The notes under the pieces are model-generated. The model searched no databases, was not told the DNA's origin, and saw only the letters and a program-made list of their open reading frames with translations. The translations under genes and the position numbers were made by a program. Positions 54,072 to 63,490 of a DNA stretch of 64,000 nucleotides are shown one piece after another. Position 1 is the first letter of the stretch. Every line of letters begins with the position of its first letter. The DNA comes from Candidatus Paracaedibacteraceae bacterium. GTDB taxonomy: Bacteria > Pseudomonadota > Alphaproteobacteria > Paracaedibacterales > Paracaedibacteraceae. The stretch spans positions 365,508-429,507 of the forward strand of contig JAHBYI010000001.1 of NCBI GenBank assembly GCA_019636035.1, written 5' to 3'.

Positions 54072-54863
54072 TTATTGTAAATGATCAATCCTAAATTTAG
54101 AACAAAAATTATACTCTTCCATCAAAAGTCTTGAGATTCCGTCTTCAACAAAGAGTGTATCAATCCCAAAATCAATACCGCCTTTGATATCCGTTGCCAT
54201 TCCATCCCCAATCATCAAAATCTTTTTCTTATCAACGGGGTGCCCGTATTGGGTTAAGGCATACTCAAAGATCGGGGTACACGGTTTACCAATACGAATA
54301 ACGGTTCCGCCAAAACGCTCGAGCCGCTCAGCAAAAAAACCGGCTGTTTTACGCAATGTTCCCTGATGCGGGGCATGAACATCCGGATTAGGGCAATAAA
54401 CAGGCAATTCTAATCCTGCAATTTCTTCAAGAATTTTGTCAAAAATGGTATAATCATCACAATCTTCCATAAAGGGGCTTAATAAAACAAAATCAGCTTG
54501 ATGAAGATTCAACGTCTCTGTGACAGGCATATCTGTTAAAATATCTTGGTTTGTTTCTGCTCCCACATGAAAAACATTCTGGCCTTTGTGCTGCATCTGA
54601 ATTACATGACGCATCACATCTCCGGATGTGACAATCGGAATCGTTGCATCAACACCAATTGCATTAAGGGTTCGCCGTGCCACACTCTGAGGACGGGGAT
54701 TATTCGAGACAAACATCATTGATTTTTTCTGGTGATGGAGTTTATTCAAGACATCAATTGCAGGCGTCAAAGCGTGAACACCGTCATAGACAACCCCCCA
54801 CATATCGATAAGCAGTAAATCATAAGAATCAGCAATATCCTGTAGTGTTTTTATTTTCATCAT
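54072..54863 (-). CDS. HAD superfamily phosphatase, class IIA (NagD-like)
   Basis: A 263-residue HAD hydrolase with motif I variant LLIDMWGVVYDG, motif II VSNNP, the class IIA cap in the middle, and motif III/IV KKILMIGDGMATDIKGG. Members dephosphorylate nucleotides or sugar phosphates; the substrate is unknown here. Start at ATG 54863 follows a GAAGGAACAAG stretch. It stands alone between mlaC and the CX3C repeat protein. Confidence 0.87.
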   Translation of the reverse strand: MMKIKTLQDIADSYDLLLIDMWGVVYDGVHALTPAIDVLNKLHHQKKSMMFVSNNPRPQSVARRTLNAIGVDATIPIVTSGDVMRHVIQMQHKGQNVFHVGAETNQDILTDMPVTETLNLHQADFVLLSPFMEDCDDYTIFDKILEEIAGLELPVYCPNPDVHAPHQGTLRKTAGFFAERLERFGGTVIRIGKPCTPIFEYALTQYGHPVDKKKILMIGDGMATDIKGGIDFGIDTLFVEDGISRLLMEEYNFCSKFRIDHLQ

Positions 54864-54970
54864 GAATCTTGTTCCTTCGCGCAATAAAATTCGCACGTCT
54901 TAATTATATTTTAACGGTTTTGTCCTAACTTTAGAGTTGGAATGATCTAAATTCAAGACGGATATGCACT

Positions 54971-57900
54971 ATGGTTAAATTTTTATCGTTTTTATTCTTG
55001 GTTTGCTTTGCACAAGCAGAAACCGGCGTTGTCTCAGCAACAGGCCAACATCATACCCAAGTAGCACCCAAAAAAGGAACACCAAAACAACAATCAGCAA
55101 CATCGCACAATACTTGCTCCACAGGATGCCCGCAGGAAATTGCTTTACGCAATAAGATTTTGGATGTCAAATATCAAACAAAAGAAGAAAAACGTAAAGC
55201 ACAAGATGTTTTACATAACAGAACGTCTAATCCGTCAACCCCGCCAACACACAAAACAGCAAAAGATGGCGTCGGATCCTGTCAAAGTTCTTGTCATAAT
55301 CTAGACGTTCAGAACATCATCCTCAGTAAAGAGGAAGCAGAATTAGAAAAAGCAAAACAACAGCATCGTGATGCCATTGAACAAATGAAAATCAAGGCAC
55401 AACACACCCCTCAATCACCGGCAGCTCAACACGCAACACCGTCCCATTCTCAAGCTCAAAAAGCTGAAACTTGCCCTAAGAACTGTCACGAAGCTGTGCA
55501 GGCTCTGCAACAAGCCTATCATCTTCGCCAAGAAATTGAACAAGCAAAACAGGCTCAGAATCCACACTATACGGCCAAGACACTTACCCCTCCGACAGTT
55601 CAAGATTCCGGTCAACACTGTCAGGCTGATTGTGCTCAAGTTAAGGGAATACAACGTCAAATTCAAAAGTATGAAGCAGAATTAGCAAAAGTAAAAGCAA
55701 CACCGGCACACCCCACACAACATCCACAAACCCCTCAATCAACAGCCTTGGTTGTACATAACCCACAATCCAAGCAGGTTGACTTAAGCCACGTTCAAGC
55801 ACCAAAACTGTCATCTGCTGACATAACAGCTATGACACATCCCAAAGAAATATGCCTTAATGTTGGCCAAATGCTCAAAATGATTTACAGTGTTGAGCAA
55901 AAAATCCATACCCTCAACCCACGCTATACCCCTCATATCAAATCCCCTATTGATTTGGCACAATTCCGACAAGGAAGCTGTTCCGCTGAAAGCCCCACCG
56001 TCATGGAACTACGGACTGTTCATGGAACACTTAAGGCCTATCTGTCAGATCTAGAATCCGCATCCCATGGTCAAGCAAGCCATGCACTTGAGCACACGCA
56101 ACATCAAGCATTGCCTGCCCCTCATCCGCAACAAGCCCAAGCCCAGTCAACGGCTCTGATTCCACACAAACCTGCTGAATTAGAGAAAGTGAAAGCTGAT
56201 CACAGTCAAGCCCAAGCCCAGTCAACAGCTCTGATTCCACACAAACCTGTGGCTGCCGGAACCTGTCCTAAGAATTGCCACGAAGCTTGGTACCACTTAC
56301 AAGAAGCTTATAAGCTACGCCAAGAAATTGAGCAAGCTAAACATGCCCATAATCCACATTATGAAATGAAACAGATCAAAGCACCAACCATGCAGGATTC
56401 AGGACAAAGCTGCCATGCGGATTGCCCCCAAGTCAAAGGCATTCAACGGGAGGTTGAAAAATATAAGGCTGAATTAGAGAAAGTGAAAGCTGATCACAGT
56501 CAAGCCCAGTCAACGGCTCTGATTCCACACAAACCTGTGGCTGCCGGAACCTGTCCTAAGAATTGCCACGAAGCTTGGTATTATCTGCATGAAATTCACA
56601 ATGTTCGCCAGCAAATCGAACAAACTAAACATGCAAAAGATTCGACCTATCAAATGCAAACCCTTAAAGCACCAACCATGCAAGATTCAGGACAAAGCTG
56701 CCACGCAGATTGCCCTCAGGTTCTTGGTATTCAGCGACAACTCAAAAAATACCAAGACGAATTGGCAGCCATTACTGCCGGTAACGCTCTGCCTGCCCCT
56801 CAAAAAGGTCTCAAGGGTCAGTGTAAACAAGGATGTGACAACGAAACAGCTCTGCGTATTGAGGTTCAAGATCTCAACAAACAGTTAGATCAACTCAAAC
56901 ACAAAGCAGATCCAAATTACCGTGTGAAAACCTACAAACCAATCACAGCAGCAAAAACTGGCGTAACGTGTCCCGTTGGTTGCAACAACATCAAACAGCT
57001 AGAAAAACGGAAAGCTCAGCTCACCCAAGCCATTGCCCAAATGAAATCGGGTCACGCCCAACCTATTGTGACTGAACCCGATGATGAACATGCTTTGGTT
57101 CCCTATACAGGTGGCGGGCATACGAACGATGATGATTACTCAGGCCCAACCATTGAAGATATAACAGATCAACCTCAGAAGAAGAAACCGGGATTCTTGA
57201 GTCACGTCAAATCAAAAATTAAAAGCGGTGCTTCGACAGTCCGCAATAAATTCAGAGGCAAGCCATCCTCTTCTAACGCCAACAACCAACTTGTTCCTTA
57301 TGACGATGATGATACTAGCGGAGCCTTAGTCCCTTATGATGGTGACGATGATGATACTAGCGGAGCCTTAGTCCCTTATGATAATGACGATCAGGATCAA
57401 TTCGACGATGATGCTTTCGACAAACAGTTGCAGACGAAACGCCCATCTCGTGGTGGTTACGATCCTTATGGAACGGATGATGACCTGAACTACAACCAGG
57501 GTTATGGTTATAACCAGAACACAGGAAACTACAACCCATACGGCAATCAAATGGTACCTTATGGGCAAAGTTATGGATATAACCCTTATGGAGGTTCTTC
57601 GACAACCCATGAAGAGTCAGGCCCCATGTACCCTTACCCAGCCATGGGCGGAGAAATATTCCACAGTGATACCGATAATCAGGGTGCCAATGCCGGTGCC
57701 TCGGCCATGGCTGCCTTTGGAAGTGTTTTAGCCGGCTTACTGCAACAGCCCGCAGCACCCGCAGCCACAGCACCCGCACCTGCTGTTCAGCCTGCACCAC
57801 AACCGGTTACACCGCAAAGCGTCGCACCACAAGACGATAGCGACCTCGATGATTTGTATGGCGGAGGGGGCGATTACGCTCCTACGACCGGATCCGGCTC

Positions 57901-58075
57901 ATCAACCTATGGAAGTTCAAGCTCCTCTTTTGGATCCGGTAGCTATAGCAGCCCATCCAGTTCAAGCTATGGTTCTTCAAGTTATGGCTCAGGAGGATCT
58001 TCTTACAGATCATCATCCTCCTATGGTTCCTCGTCTTCCAGTTCAGGATATAACTCCTATAATGATTGGGATTGA
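54971..58075 (+). CDS. Large secreted CX3C-repeat protein with low-complexity tail; unrecognised family
   Basis: A 1034-residue protein with a signal peptide (MVKFLSFLFLVCFAQA). I do not recognise the family. It has recurrent CX3C elements in pairs: 49/53-104/108, 168/172-217/221, 432/436-481/485, 528/532-577/581, 618/622-667/671, plus single Cys at 295 and 337. In four pairs the distance between the second Cys and the next CX3C is exactly 45 residues. A helix-forming stretch (LRQEIEQAK..., NPHY) follows each first CX3C, then a QDSGQ loop and another helix, suggesting disulfide-pinned helical hairpins. Residues ~700-830 are acidic with SGALVPYD repeats; ~830-880 Tyr/Asn/Gly-rich; ~970-1034 Ser/Tyr/Gly-rich. 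It ends in YNSYNDWD. Probably surface-exposed or exported. Confidence 0.75.
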   Translation: MVKFLSFLFLVCFAQAETGVVSATGQHHTQVAPKKGTPKQQSATSHNTCSTGCPQEIALRNKILDVKYQTKEEKRKAQDVLHNRTSNPSTPPTHKTAKDGVGSCQSSCHNLDVQNIILSKEEAELEKAKQQHRDAIEQMKIKAQHTPQSPAAQHATPSHSQAQKAETCPKNCHEAVQALQQAYHLRQEIEQAKQAQNPHYTAKTLTPPTVQDSGQHCQADCAQVKGIQRQIQKYEAELAKVKATPAHPTQHPQTPQSTALVVHNPQSKQVDLSHVQAPKLSSADITAMTHPKEICLNVGQMLKMIYSVEQKIHTLNPRYTPHIKSPIDLAQFRQGSCSAESPTVMELRTVHGTLKAYLSDLESASHGQASHALEHTQHQALPAPHPQQAQAQSTALIPHKPAELEKVKADHSQAQAQSTALIPHKPVAAGTCPKNCHEAWYHLQEAYKLRQEIEQAKHAHNPHYEMKQIKAPTMQDSGQSCHADCPQVKGIQREVEKYKAELEKVKADHSQAQSTALIPHKPVAAGTCPKNCHEAWYYLHEIHNVRQQIEQTKHAKDSTYQMQTLKAPTMQDSGQSCHADCPQVLGIQRQLKKYQDELAAITAGNALPAPQKGLKGQCKQGCDNETALRIEVQDLNKQLDQLKHKADPNYRVKTYKPITAAKTGVTCPVGCNNIKQLEKRKAQLTQAIAQMKSGHAQPIVTEPDDEHALVPYTGGGHTNDDDYSGPTIEDITDQPQKKKPGFLSHVKSKIKSGASTVRNKFRGKPSSSNANNQLVPYDDDDTSGALVPYDGDDDDTSGALVPYDNDDQDQFDDDAFDKQLQTKRPSRGGYDPYGTDDDLNYNQGYGYNQNTGNYNPYGNQMVPYGQSYGYNPYGGSSTTHEESGPMYPYPAMGGEIFHSDTDNQGANAGASAMAAFGSVLAGLLQQPAAPAATAPAPAVQPAPQPVTPQSVAPQDDSDLDDLYGGGGDYAPTTGSGSSTYGSSSSSFGSGSYSSPSSSSYGSSSYGSGGSSYRSSSSYGSSSSSSGYNSYNDWD

Positions 58076-58125
58076 TCCTTGTATTATAGAAACTGCTTCA
58101 GTTTGGTTAGGTATAGTACACAAGA

Positions 58126-58166
58126 GACGCTGCAACGCATAGCCGGATTACAAGGGGTCGGTTATA
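58126..58166. repeat. Partial family A palindromic repeat
   Basis: Matches the right half of the units at 13871-14101: GACGCTGCAACGCATAGCCGGATTACAAGGGGTCGGTTATA differs only slightly (for example ATTACAAG for ATTATAAG). It sits in the 500-base gap between the CX3C protein and the autotransporter. Confidence 0.85.
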
Positions 58167-58252
58167 ATGGAGATTAACAATGACTAAATTCGTAAATTTT
58201 GAAGATGTCAGTTCGACGTAAAGAATATAAAAAATTGTTATCCAGATGCTTT

Positions 58253-58434
58253 GTACATGGCGGAATCCCTAACCTCGCCCCTTGTGGGAGAGGTCGACCG
58301 CAGGTCGGGTGAGGGGTAAAAAAATAAGCAATAGAGTACAAGGAAATAGCGTCCTATATAACTATTTTTATTGAATTATTCGCCCCCTCACCCGCTCTTC
58401 GAGCGACCTCTCCCACAAGGGGCGAGGTGGAAAA
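58253..58434. repeat. Composite palindromic repeat (family B), copy upstream of the autotransporter
   Basis: Contains a CCTCGCCCCTTGTGGGAGAGG hairpin with the CGACCgcaGGTCG core, an AT-rich spacer with TAAAAAAATAAGCAATAG, then an inverted CTCACCCGCTCTTCGAGCG unit. The same order, spacer included, occurs after the autotransporter at 61181 and after the paralogue at 1037. Confidence 0.9.
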
Positions 58435-58579
58435 TCCGCCAGTGACAGAGCATCTAGATGCCTTACCTACACCAGCATTAACGCTTTGTTAACCCTTACA
58501 CAAAGGGACTTGTCATAGGCACATCAAACCAATCAAAATAACAATAAGATTAATGAAATCATGTCGTTATGGAGATATA

Positions 58580-61154
58580 ATGTGCCTAATTCAATTCAAT
58601 TCAATTCAATTCAATTCAATTCAATTCAATTCAATTCAATTCAATTCAATTCAATAGGCAGCATGTTCTATCCATAAACCAACGTCAACGTCCCTTTCTA
58701 CAAATTAACCATCTGGTTCGATATACCCCTCTATCTCTCCTCTATCTTTTGTTATCAACAACAACTGTTATGTCTGGACAAGCCACTATTCCGAACGGTG
58801 GCACCCTCACCAATAACGGCATCGTCAACATCATCAACGGTTCCGGCACCCTAACCATCACCGGCATCATCAGCGGCTCCTTCATCATCGAAAGCAGTAC
58901 CATCAACAATAATGGCACCATCATCAACAATAACAGCGGCACCCTCAACAACAACGGCACCACCATCAACAACTACGACACCCTCAACAACAGCGGCACC
59001 ATCAACAACTACGGCACCACCATCAACAACTACGACACCCTCAACAACAGCGGCACCATCAACAACTACGGCGGCACCATCAAAAACAGCTTCCTATTCT
59101 ACAACAGCGGCACCATCAACAACTACGGCACCATCAACAATAACCTTGACGGCAACTACGGTTTCATAAGTAACACTGGCACTATCAACAACATTGGCAC
59201 CTTTGACAACACCTTAAGCACTCTCCTCAACTACATCAACGGCACCATCAACATTGGAACAAGTGGAAATTCAAGAGTACTATTAGGCAATATTGACAAC
59301 AACGGATCCCTCGTTTTTAACAGATCCACTGATAGTGCTTACGATGGGATTATCTCAGATACAGGCACAGGAACCGTTACAAAGCGTGGAGCGGGCACAC
59401 TCACTTTTTCCAAAGTGCATAACTACACTGGTGCAACAGTTGTTGAAGATGGAACTCTATTCCTAACAGGATCCATCGCATCATCATCACAAACAACAGT
59501 ACAGTCCGGTGCCACCATCAGTGGTAATGGTACAACGGGGAATTTGACAATTAATAGTGGTGGATTTATTGCTCCGGGAAATTCTATCGGAACGCTAACT
59601 GTTGCAGGAGATTATACCCAAAATGGCACCTACAATTGTGAAGTCAATGCTGTTACAGGAATTCCTGTTGCCGGAACAGACAATGATCTTATTGCTGTCA
59701 CAGGAAACGCAACATTGGGGGGAACCCTTCATGTTATTCCATCGGGGATATTCGCAAACGGACAATCGATCACCTATACCGTTCTAACATCAACCGGACT
59801 CGGCGGATCATCATTTGCATCCGTAACAGGAGTATCCCCCCTCTTTACCTACCAAGCCAATTATACCGGCACTGATGCCCAACTCATCCTCACAAAAACC
59901 CATACTATCGCTGAAATTGTCACGGCGGGCAATCTTGGATCCGTGGCGTCTTATATGGACAATCATGCTCCTGCCGCCCTTGAGGCTCGACTTAACGCGT
60001 TGACGACAGAGCAACTGCAACAAGCCTTGAGTGACCTTGATCCGGCAGAAGAAACTCAAAAAACAGACTTTATCGCCAGTATAGAATCCGCATCCATGTC
60101 AACACCGTTCACCTGGTCAGGTATGGATCGCATGGCCAAACAATCAGGAACAGCTATGGCCGGTCTCGTACAACAGGTTAGCTCCTTAAAACAAAGTTTT
60201 ACCAACCTGTTTGGTCGCAAACATCAACGCAGCACGGTGATGCAAACCCTTGCCCAAGCATCAGATCCCAAACAGATCCCTATTTCAGCACGGGTCAATA
60301 TGGGAGCAACAAACCTGTGGATCCAAGGTGGAATCGGACGGTTTAGCCAAGAAAGCACGATGGATCCGTCAAACATTGTTATCCAAGGCTTAGACGGTAA
60401 CACCTATGACACCAGTGTTGGCTTGGATCATGCTATCTCCAATACCCTTAAACTTGGTGTAACAACTGGGTACACCGTGAGTCAGTACACCATGAAAGCT
60501 GATCGAGCCAAAGGAGGTGTCAATTCCGCCAGATTCGGTCTGTATGGTTTATGGGAAGCTCCGTCGTCTTGGTACGTTAATGGTGCTGTATACTACGGCC
60601 ATCACCGCTTTAAGGCTGATCGCATTATGACTTTTGTGCCAATCGTTGCTCATCAACGCCATAACGGTCACCATGTCAGTGGCTTGGCTGAAGTTGGTAA
60701 AGACATCGCTCTTGGAAAGTCCCTTGTCTTGACACCGTATGTTGGTGGTGGTGCTTTGTTCCTGCGTGAGAATGGCTATACGGAATACGGAGCCGGCATC
60801 CAGAACTTATCTGTGAAAAGTCGGAACAGCACAACGATCCAAGGTAAAACCGGAATTCAATTGGCCAACCTATGGCAGTGGCATGATGCAACGCCAATCT
60901 ATAGCTTTGCTCGCCTCGGCTTAACCTATCGCCGTGCTGTTGGATCTCACCAGAAAATGTCAGCCGGTCTTGTTGGCCAAGGCGGAAGCTTCACGGTCAG
61001 AACCCGCAACCGCAACCGTGTCCTCGCCAACCCCAATGTCGGATTCACGGCAAGTTTGTGCAAAGATATCTCTGCGACTCTGGCCTATGACGGTGAGTTA
61101 GGATCAAACCAACGCAACCATCAAGCACTAGTACGGGTGAATTGGACGTTTTAG
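58580..61154 (+). CDS. Phase-variable autotransporter with pentamer switch (OFF as given)
   Basis: ATG 58580 has GGAG five bases away and is followed by 13 TCAAT units (58591-58655). From this ATG the frame stops at TAG 58655-58657. Downstream, the only open frame, one position away, encodes a signal peptide (HLVRYTPLSLLYLLLSTTT..SGQA), an Asn/Thr-rich repeat passenger, PATR-type beta-strand repeats near 59340-59740 (GTGTVTKRGAGTLTFSK) and a C-terminal barrel ending VRVNWTF. One added unit, or two lost, would join ATG and passenger in frame. A TTG at 58749 gives 801 residues but lies inside the signal peptide core. The third frame also stops (TAA 58675). The barrel is paralogous to 3-1010. 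Confidence 0.85.
58591..58655 (+). repeat. Pentanucleotide tandem repeat (TCAAT)13, translational phase switch
   Basis: Thirteen exact units of five bases, preceded by a partial unit. Since five is not a multiple of three, each slip changes the downstream frame. The repeat has no stop in any frame and would encode an IQFNS peptide. It begins nine bases after the ATG at 58580-58582. Confidence 0.95.
58956..59069 (+). repeat. 57-bp in-frame tandem repeat in the autotransporter passenger
   Basis: Two copies of a 57-base (19-residue) unit, 58956-59012 and 59013-59069, encoding an Asn-rich NNYDTLNNSGTINNYGTT-type peptide, followed by shorter related motifs. Copy number could vary by recombination, changing passenger length without shifting the frame. 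Confidence 0.8.
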
Positions 61155-61180
61155 GGTGTGGGTGGATGCTTTGTACATGG

Positions 61181-61398
61181 TGGAATCCCTCACCTCGCCC
61201 CTTGTGGGAGAGGTCGACCGCAGGTCGGGTGAGGGGTACAAAAATAAGCAAAAAAATAAAAGGGGGAAACGGGTTATATAGTTGTTTTTATTGAACTATT
61301 TATCCCACTCACCCGCTCTTCGAGCGACCTCTCCCACGCAGGGGCGAGGTGGAAAAGCAAATACAACGCCAATCCCTCACGTAGGGGCGAGGTGAAAA
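61181..61398. repeat. Composite palindromic repeat (family B), copy downstream of the autotransporter
   Basis: Same arrangement as at 58253 and 1037: palindrome with CGACCgcaGGTCG, AT-rich spacer containing AATAAGCA, inverted TCACCCGCTCTTCGAGCGACC unit, plus a further degenerate fragment near 61370-61398. It fills the gap before the terminase gene; no other gene is visible there. Confidence 0.9.
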
Positions 61399-61470
61399 AC
61401 CGACCAAAATTTTTGCTCCTGACAAACAGCCGATCCTTTTCCATGGTATAACCCTTGCTATGAGGTTACC

Positions 61471-62754
61471 ATGAAAAACACAGATCATTTACGCCATTTA
61501 CTTCAACAGGAACTCAACCAACGACGGGATTTGACAAAACGCTATGATTGGTTGGCTAACGCCCGTCCCAATCAACGCCCCCCTGACGGATCATGGAAAA
61601 CATGGATGATTTTGGCAGGACGTGGTTTTGGCAAAACGCGCACAGGGTCAGAGACCCTCCGACATTGGGTTCAGGCAGGGCAAGTTAAGCGTATCGCTTT
61701 GGTTGGGGGTAGTTTACACGAAGTCAGAAGCGTAATGGTCGAAGGTGAGAGCGGTCTTTTGAACGTACATCCCCCCAAAGAACGCCCGCTTTATGTTCCC
61801 TCTCAACGTCTGATCAAATGGCCTAATGGTAGCATCGCTCAATTCTTCGGAGCCGAGGCCTATGAGCAATTGCGTGGTCCCCAGTTTGATTGCGCGTGGG
61901 TTGATGAGTTGGCTAAATTCCGCCATGCCAAAGATGTATGGCAACAACTTCAGCTGTGTCTGCGATTAGGCCATAGTCCTAAATGTATTGTCACGACAAC
62001 CCCTAGGCCAACTCAGCTTATGAAAGACCTGCTGAACTCACCCGATGTTATGATCACACGGGGATCAACTTTTGATAATGCAGCCAATCTTGCCCCCGGT
62101 TATCTGGAACAAATTCGCAAACAATTCCTCAATACCCGTTTGGGTGCCCAAGAACTCTATGCAGAAATGTTGACCGAAACGGCAGGTGCCTTGTGGCAAC
62201 GATCCATGATTCAGTATCACCCGCCGACCTATGCAGACGACGGTCGACCGGAATTAGAGAGAATCGTCATCGCCATAGACCCTGCAACCACAACCCATGA
62301 TCATAGTGATGAAACAGGGATTATTGTAGCCGGGATTGACGCCAGTAAGCAGGCTTATGTCTTAGAAGATTTAAGCGGCAAATTATCCCCCCATGATTGG
62401 GGGCGACGCGTCATCGACAGTTATTATCGCCTCAAAGCAGATAGAGTCGTTGTCGAAGTTAATAAGGGAGGCGATCTGGTTGAGAATGTTTTGAAAGCCA
62501 TTGATCCAACTATTCCCCTAAAATCAGTACGGGCAACACGTGGAAAATATACTCGAGCCGAACCCATTGCTGCTTTGTATGAACAAAATCGGGTTTTCCA
62601 CGCTACTCCGTTATCAATCCTGGAACAACAAATCTGCGATTATATCCCCGGGATCACGACAAAATCGCCCGATCGTATGGATGCCCTCGTTTGGGCGTTG
62701 ACTGAGTTGATGCTTGACAGTGAAAAGCACCCCAAACTCAAGATTTGGAGTTAG
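61471..62754 (+). CDS. Gene transfer agent-type large terminase (TerL)
   Basis: A 427-residue DNA-packaging motor. The ATPase half has Walker A AGRGFGKTRTG (residues 49-59) and Walker B CAWVDELAKF. The nuclease half has IAIDPA, VVEVNKGGDLVENVL, ARGKYTRAEPIAALYE-like and SPDRMDALVWALTELM. The N-terminal and nuclease blocks resemble alphaproteobacterial GTA gene g2. No portal, capsid or tail genes are adjacent, so it is a stand-alone copy. It converges with flgH with a four-base overlap. Whether it packages DNA is unknown. Confidence 0.85.
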   Translation: MKNTDHLRHLLQQELNQRRDLTKRYDWLANARPNQRPPDGSWKTWMILAGRGFGKTRTGSETLRHWVQAGQVKRIALVGGSLHEVRSVMVEGESGLLNVHPPKERPLYVPSQRLIKWPNGSIAQFFGAEAYEQLRGPQFDCAWVDELAKFRHAKDVWQQLQLCLRLGHSPKCIVTTTPRPTQLMKDLLNSPDVMITRGSTFDNAANLAPGYLEQIRKQFLNTRLGAQELYAEMLTETAGALWQRSMIQYHPPTYADDGRPELERIVIAIDPATTTHDHSDETGIIVAGIDASKQAYVLEDLSGKLSPHDWGRRVIDSYYRLKADRVVVEVNKGGDLVENVLKAIDPTIPLKSVRATRGKYTRAEPIAALYEQNRVFHATPLSILEQQICDYIPGITTKSPDRMDALVWALTELMLDSEKHPKLKIWS

Positions 62755-63488
62755 AACGGCAGAATTTTATTCAAGGCCTCTGATCCCCAAGGCGTTCCGT
62801 TAAGATCACTAATTTGCCCGCGCGACGTTCTGGAAATACGTGCTTCTGCAATCTTGGTATAGTCAATTGTATTCCCCGAAGAAATATCTTCACGACGAAC
62901 AATTCCTTTGAGGTCAATAACATAAACCTCACCACGATCACGAACCTCTTGACGTCCCTGAATCACTAAATTCCCATTAGGCAGAATGTCAATAATGGAT
63001 GCTGCAACTTTAAACTTTAACTTATTATCATACTGGGTCGTTGTTTTAGTTTTCATCTGCGGATTAAAATTGTAACTGACCAAATTATCTTTATCAACAG
63101 CGTTCGGGAATATCTTTTTAAGCTTGTTTTCATGGCCAAACAGGGTTCCGATCGATGCCCCCGCCAGGGAATTATTCCGTTCTGACTCAACCTTGCCATC
63201 CAGCGACGATTGATGTTCCATATTGACATTGACGGTCAGAATATCCCCTACCCGTGAGGCACGTTGATCTTTGAAGAAAGCACGTGATCCCGTTTGCCAA
63301 AGGGAATTACTGTTTTGACTCGTCACTTCAGGAGCCGGCATCGGCATCGTCACAGGCTTATAATCATCGACAAGAGTCGGGTTTTGGATCTGACTCATGA
63401 GCGGTGGCTCGCCAACTTCAGACAACCGTTCAGCCATATTACATCCCGTCAGTAAAAGAATCATCGGTAAAAAAGAAACCTTATTCAT
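62751..63488 (-). CDS. flgH: Flagellar L-ring protein FlgH
   Basis: A 245-residue outer-membrane lipoprotein that forms the flagellar L ring. The lipobox LLTGC (Cys16) and the family core (SLWQTGSRAFFKDQRASRVGDILTVNV) are visible, as is the C-terminal NTIDYTKIAEARISRTSRGQI segment. It lies two bases after the flgA gene and probably shares its transcript, whose promoter is outside the window. Confidence 0.95.
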   Translation of the reverse strand: MNKVSFLPMILLLTGCNMAERLSEVGEPPLMSQIQNPTLVDDYKPVTMPMPAPEVTSQNSNSLWQTGSRAFFKDQRASRVGDILTVNVNMEHQSSLDGKVESERNNSLAGASIGTLFGHENKLKKIFPNAVDKDNLVSYNFNPQMKTKTTTQYDNKLKFKVAASIIDILPNGNLVIQGRQEVRDRGEVYVIDLKGIVRREDISSGNTIDYTKIAEARISRTSRGQISDLNGTPWGSEALNKILPF

Positions 63489-63490
63489 GC

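Noticed and set aside
57357-57800. 147-residue ORF opposite the CX3C protein tail
   Set aside because: Shadow of the low-complexity Tyr/Asn/Gly coding region; no start signal.
58180-58221. 13-codon ORF (MTKFVNFEDVSST) with GGAG in the gap before the autotransporter
   Set aside because: Too short to support; probably a leftover 5' end of a lost gene or chance.
58591-58655. CRISPR array
   Set aside because: The repeat is a contiguous 5-base microsatellite with no spacers and no cas genes nearby.
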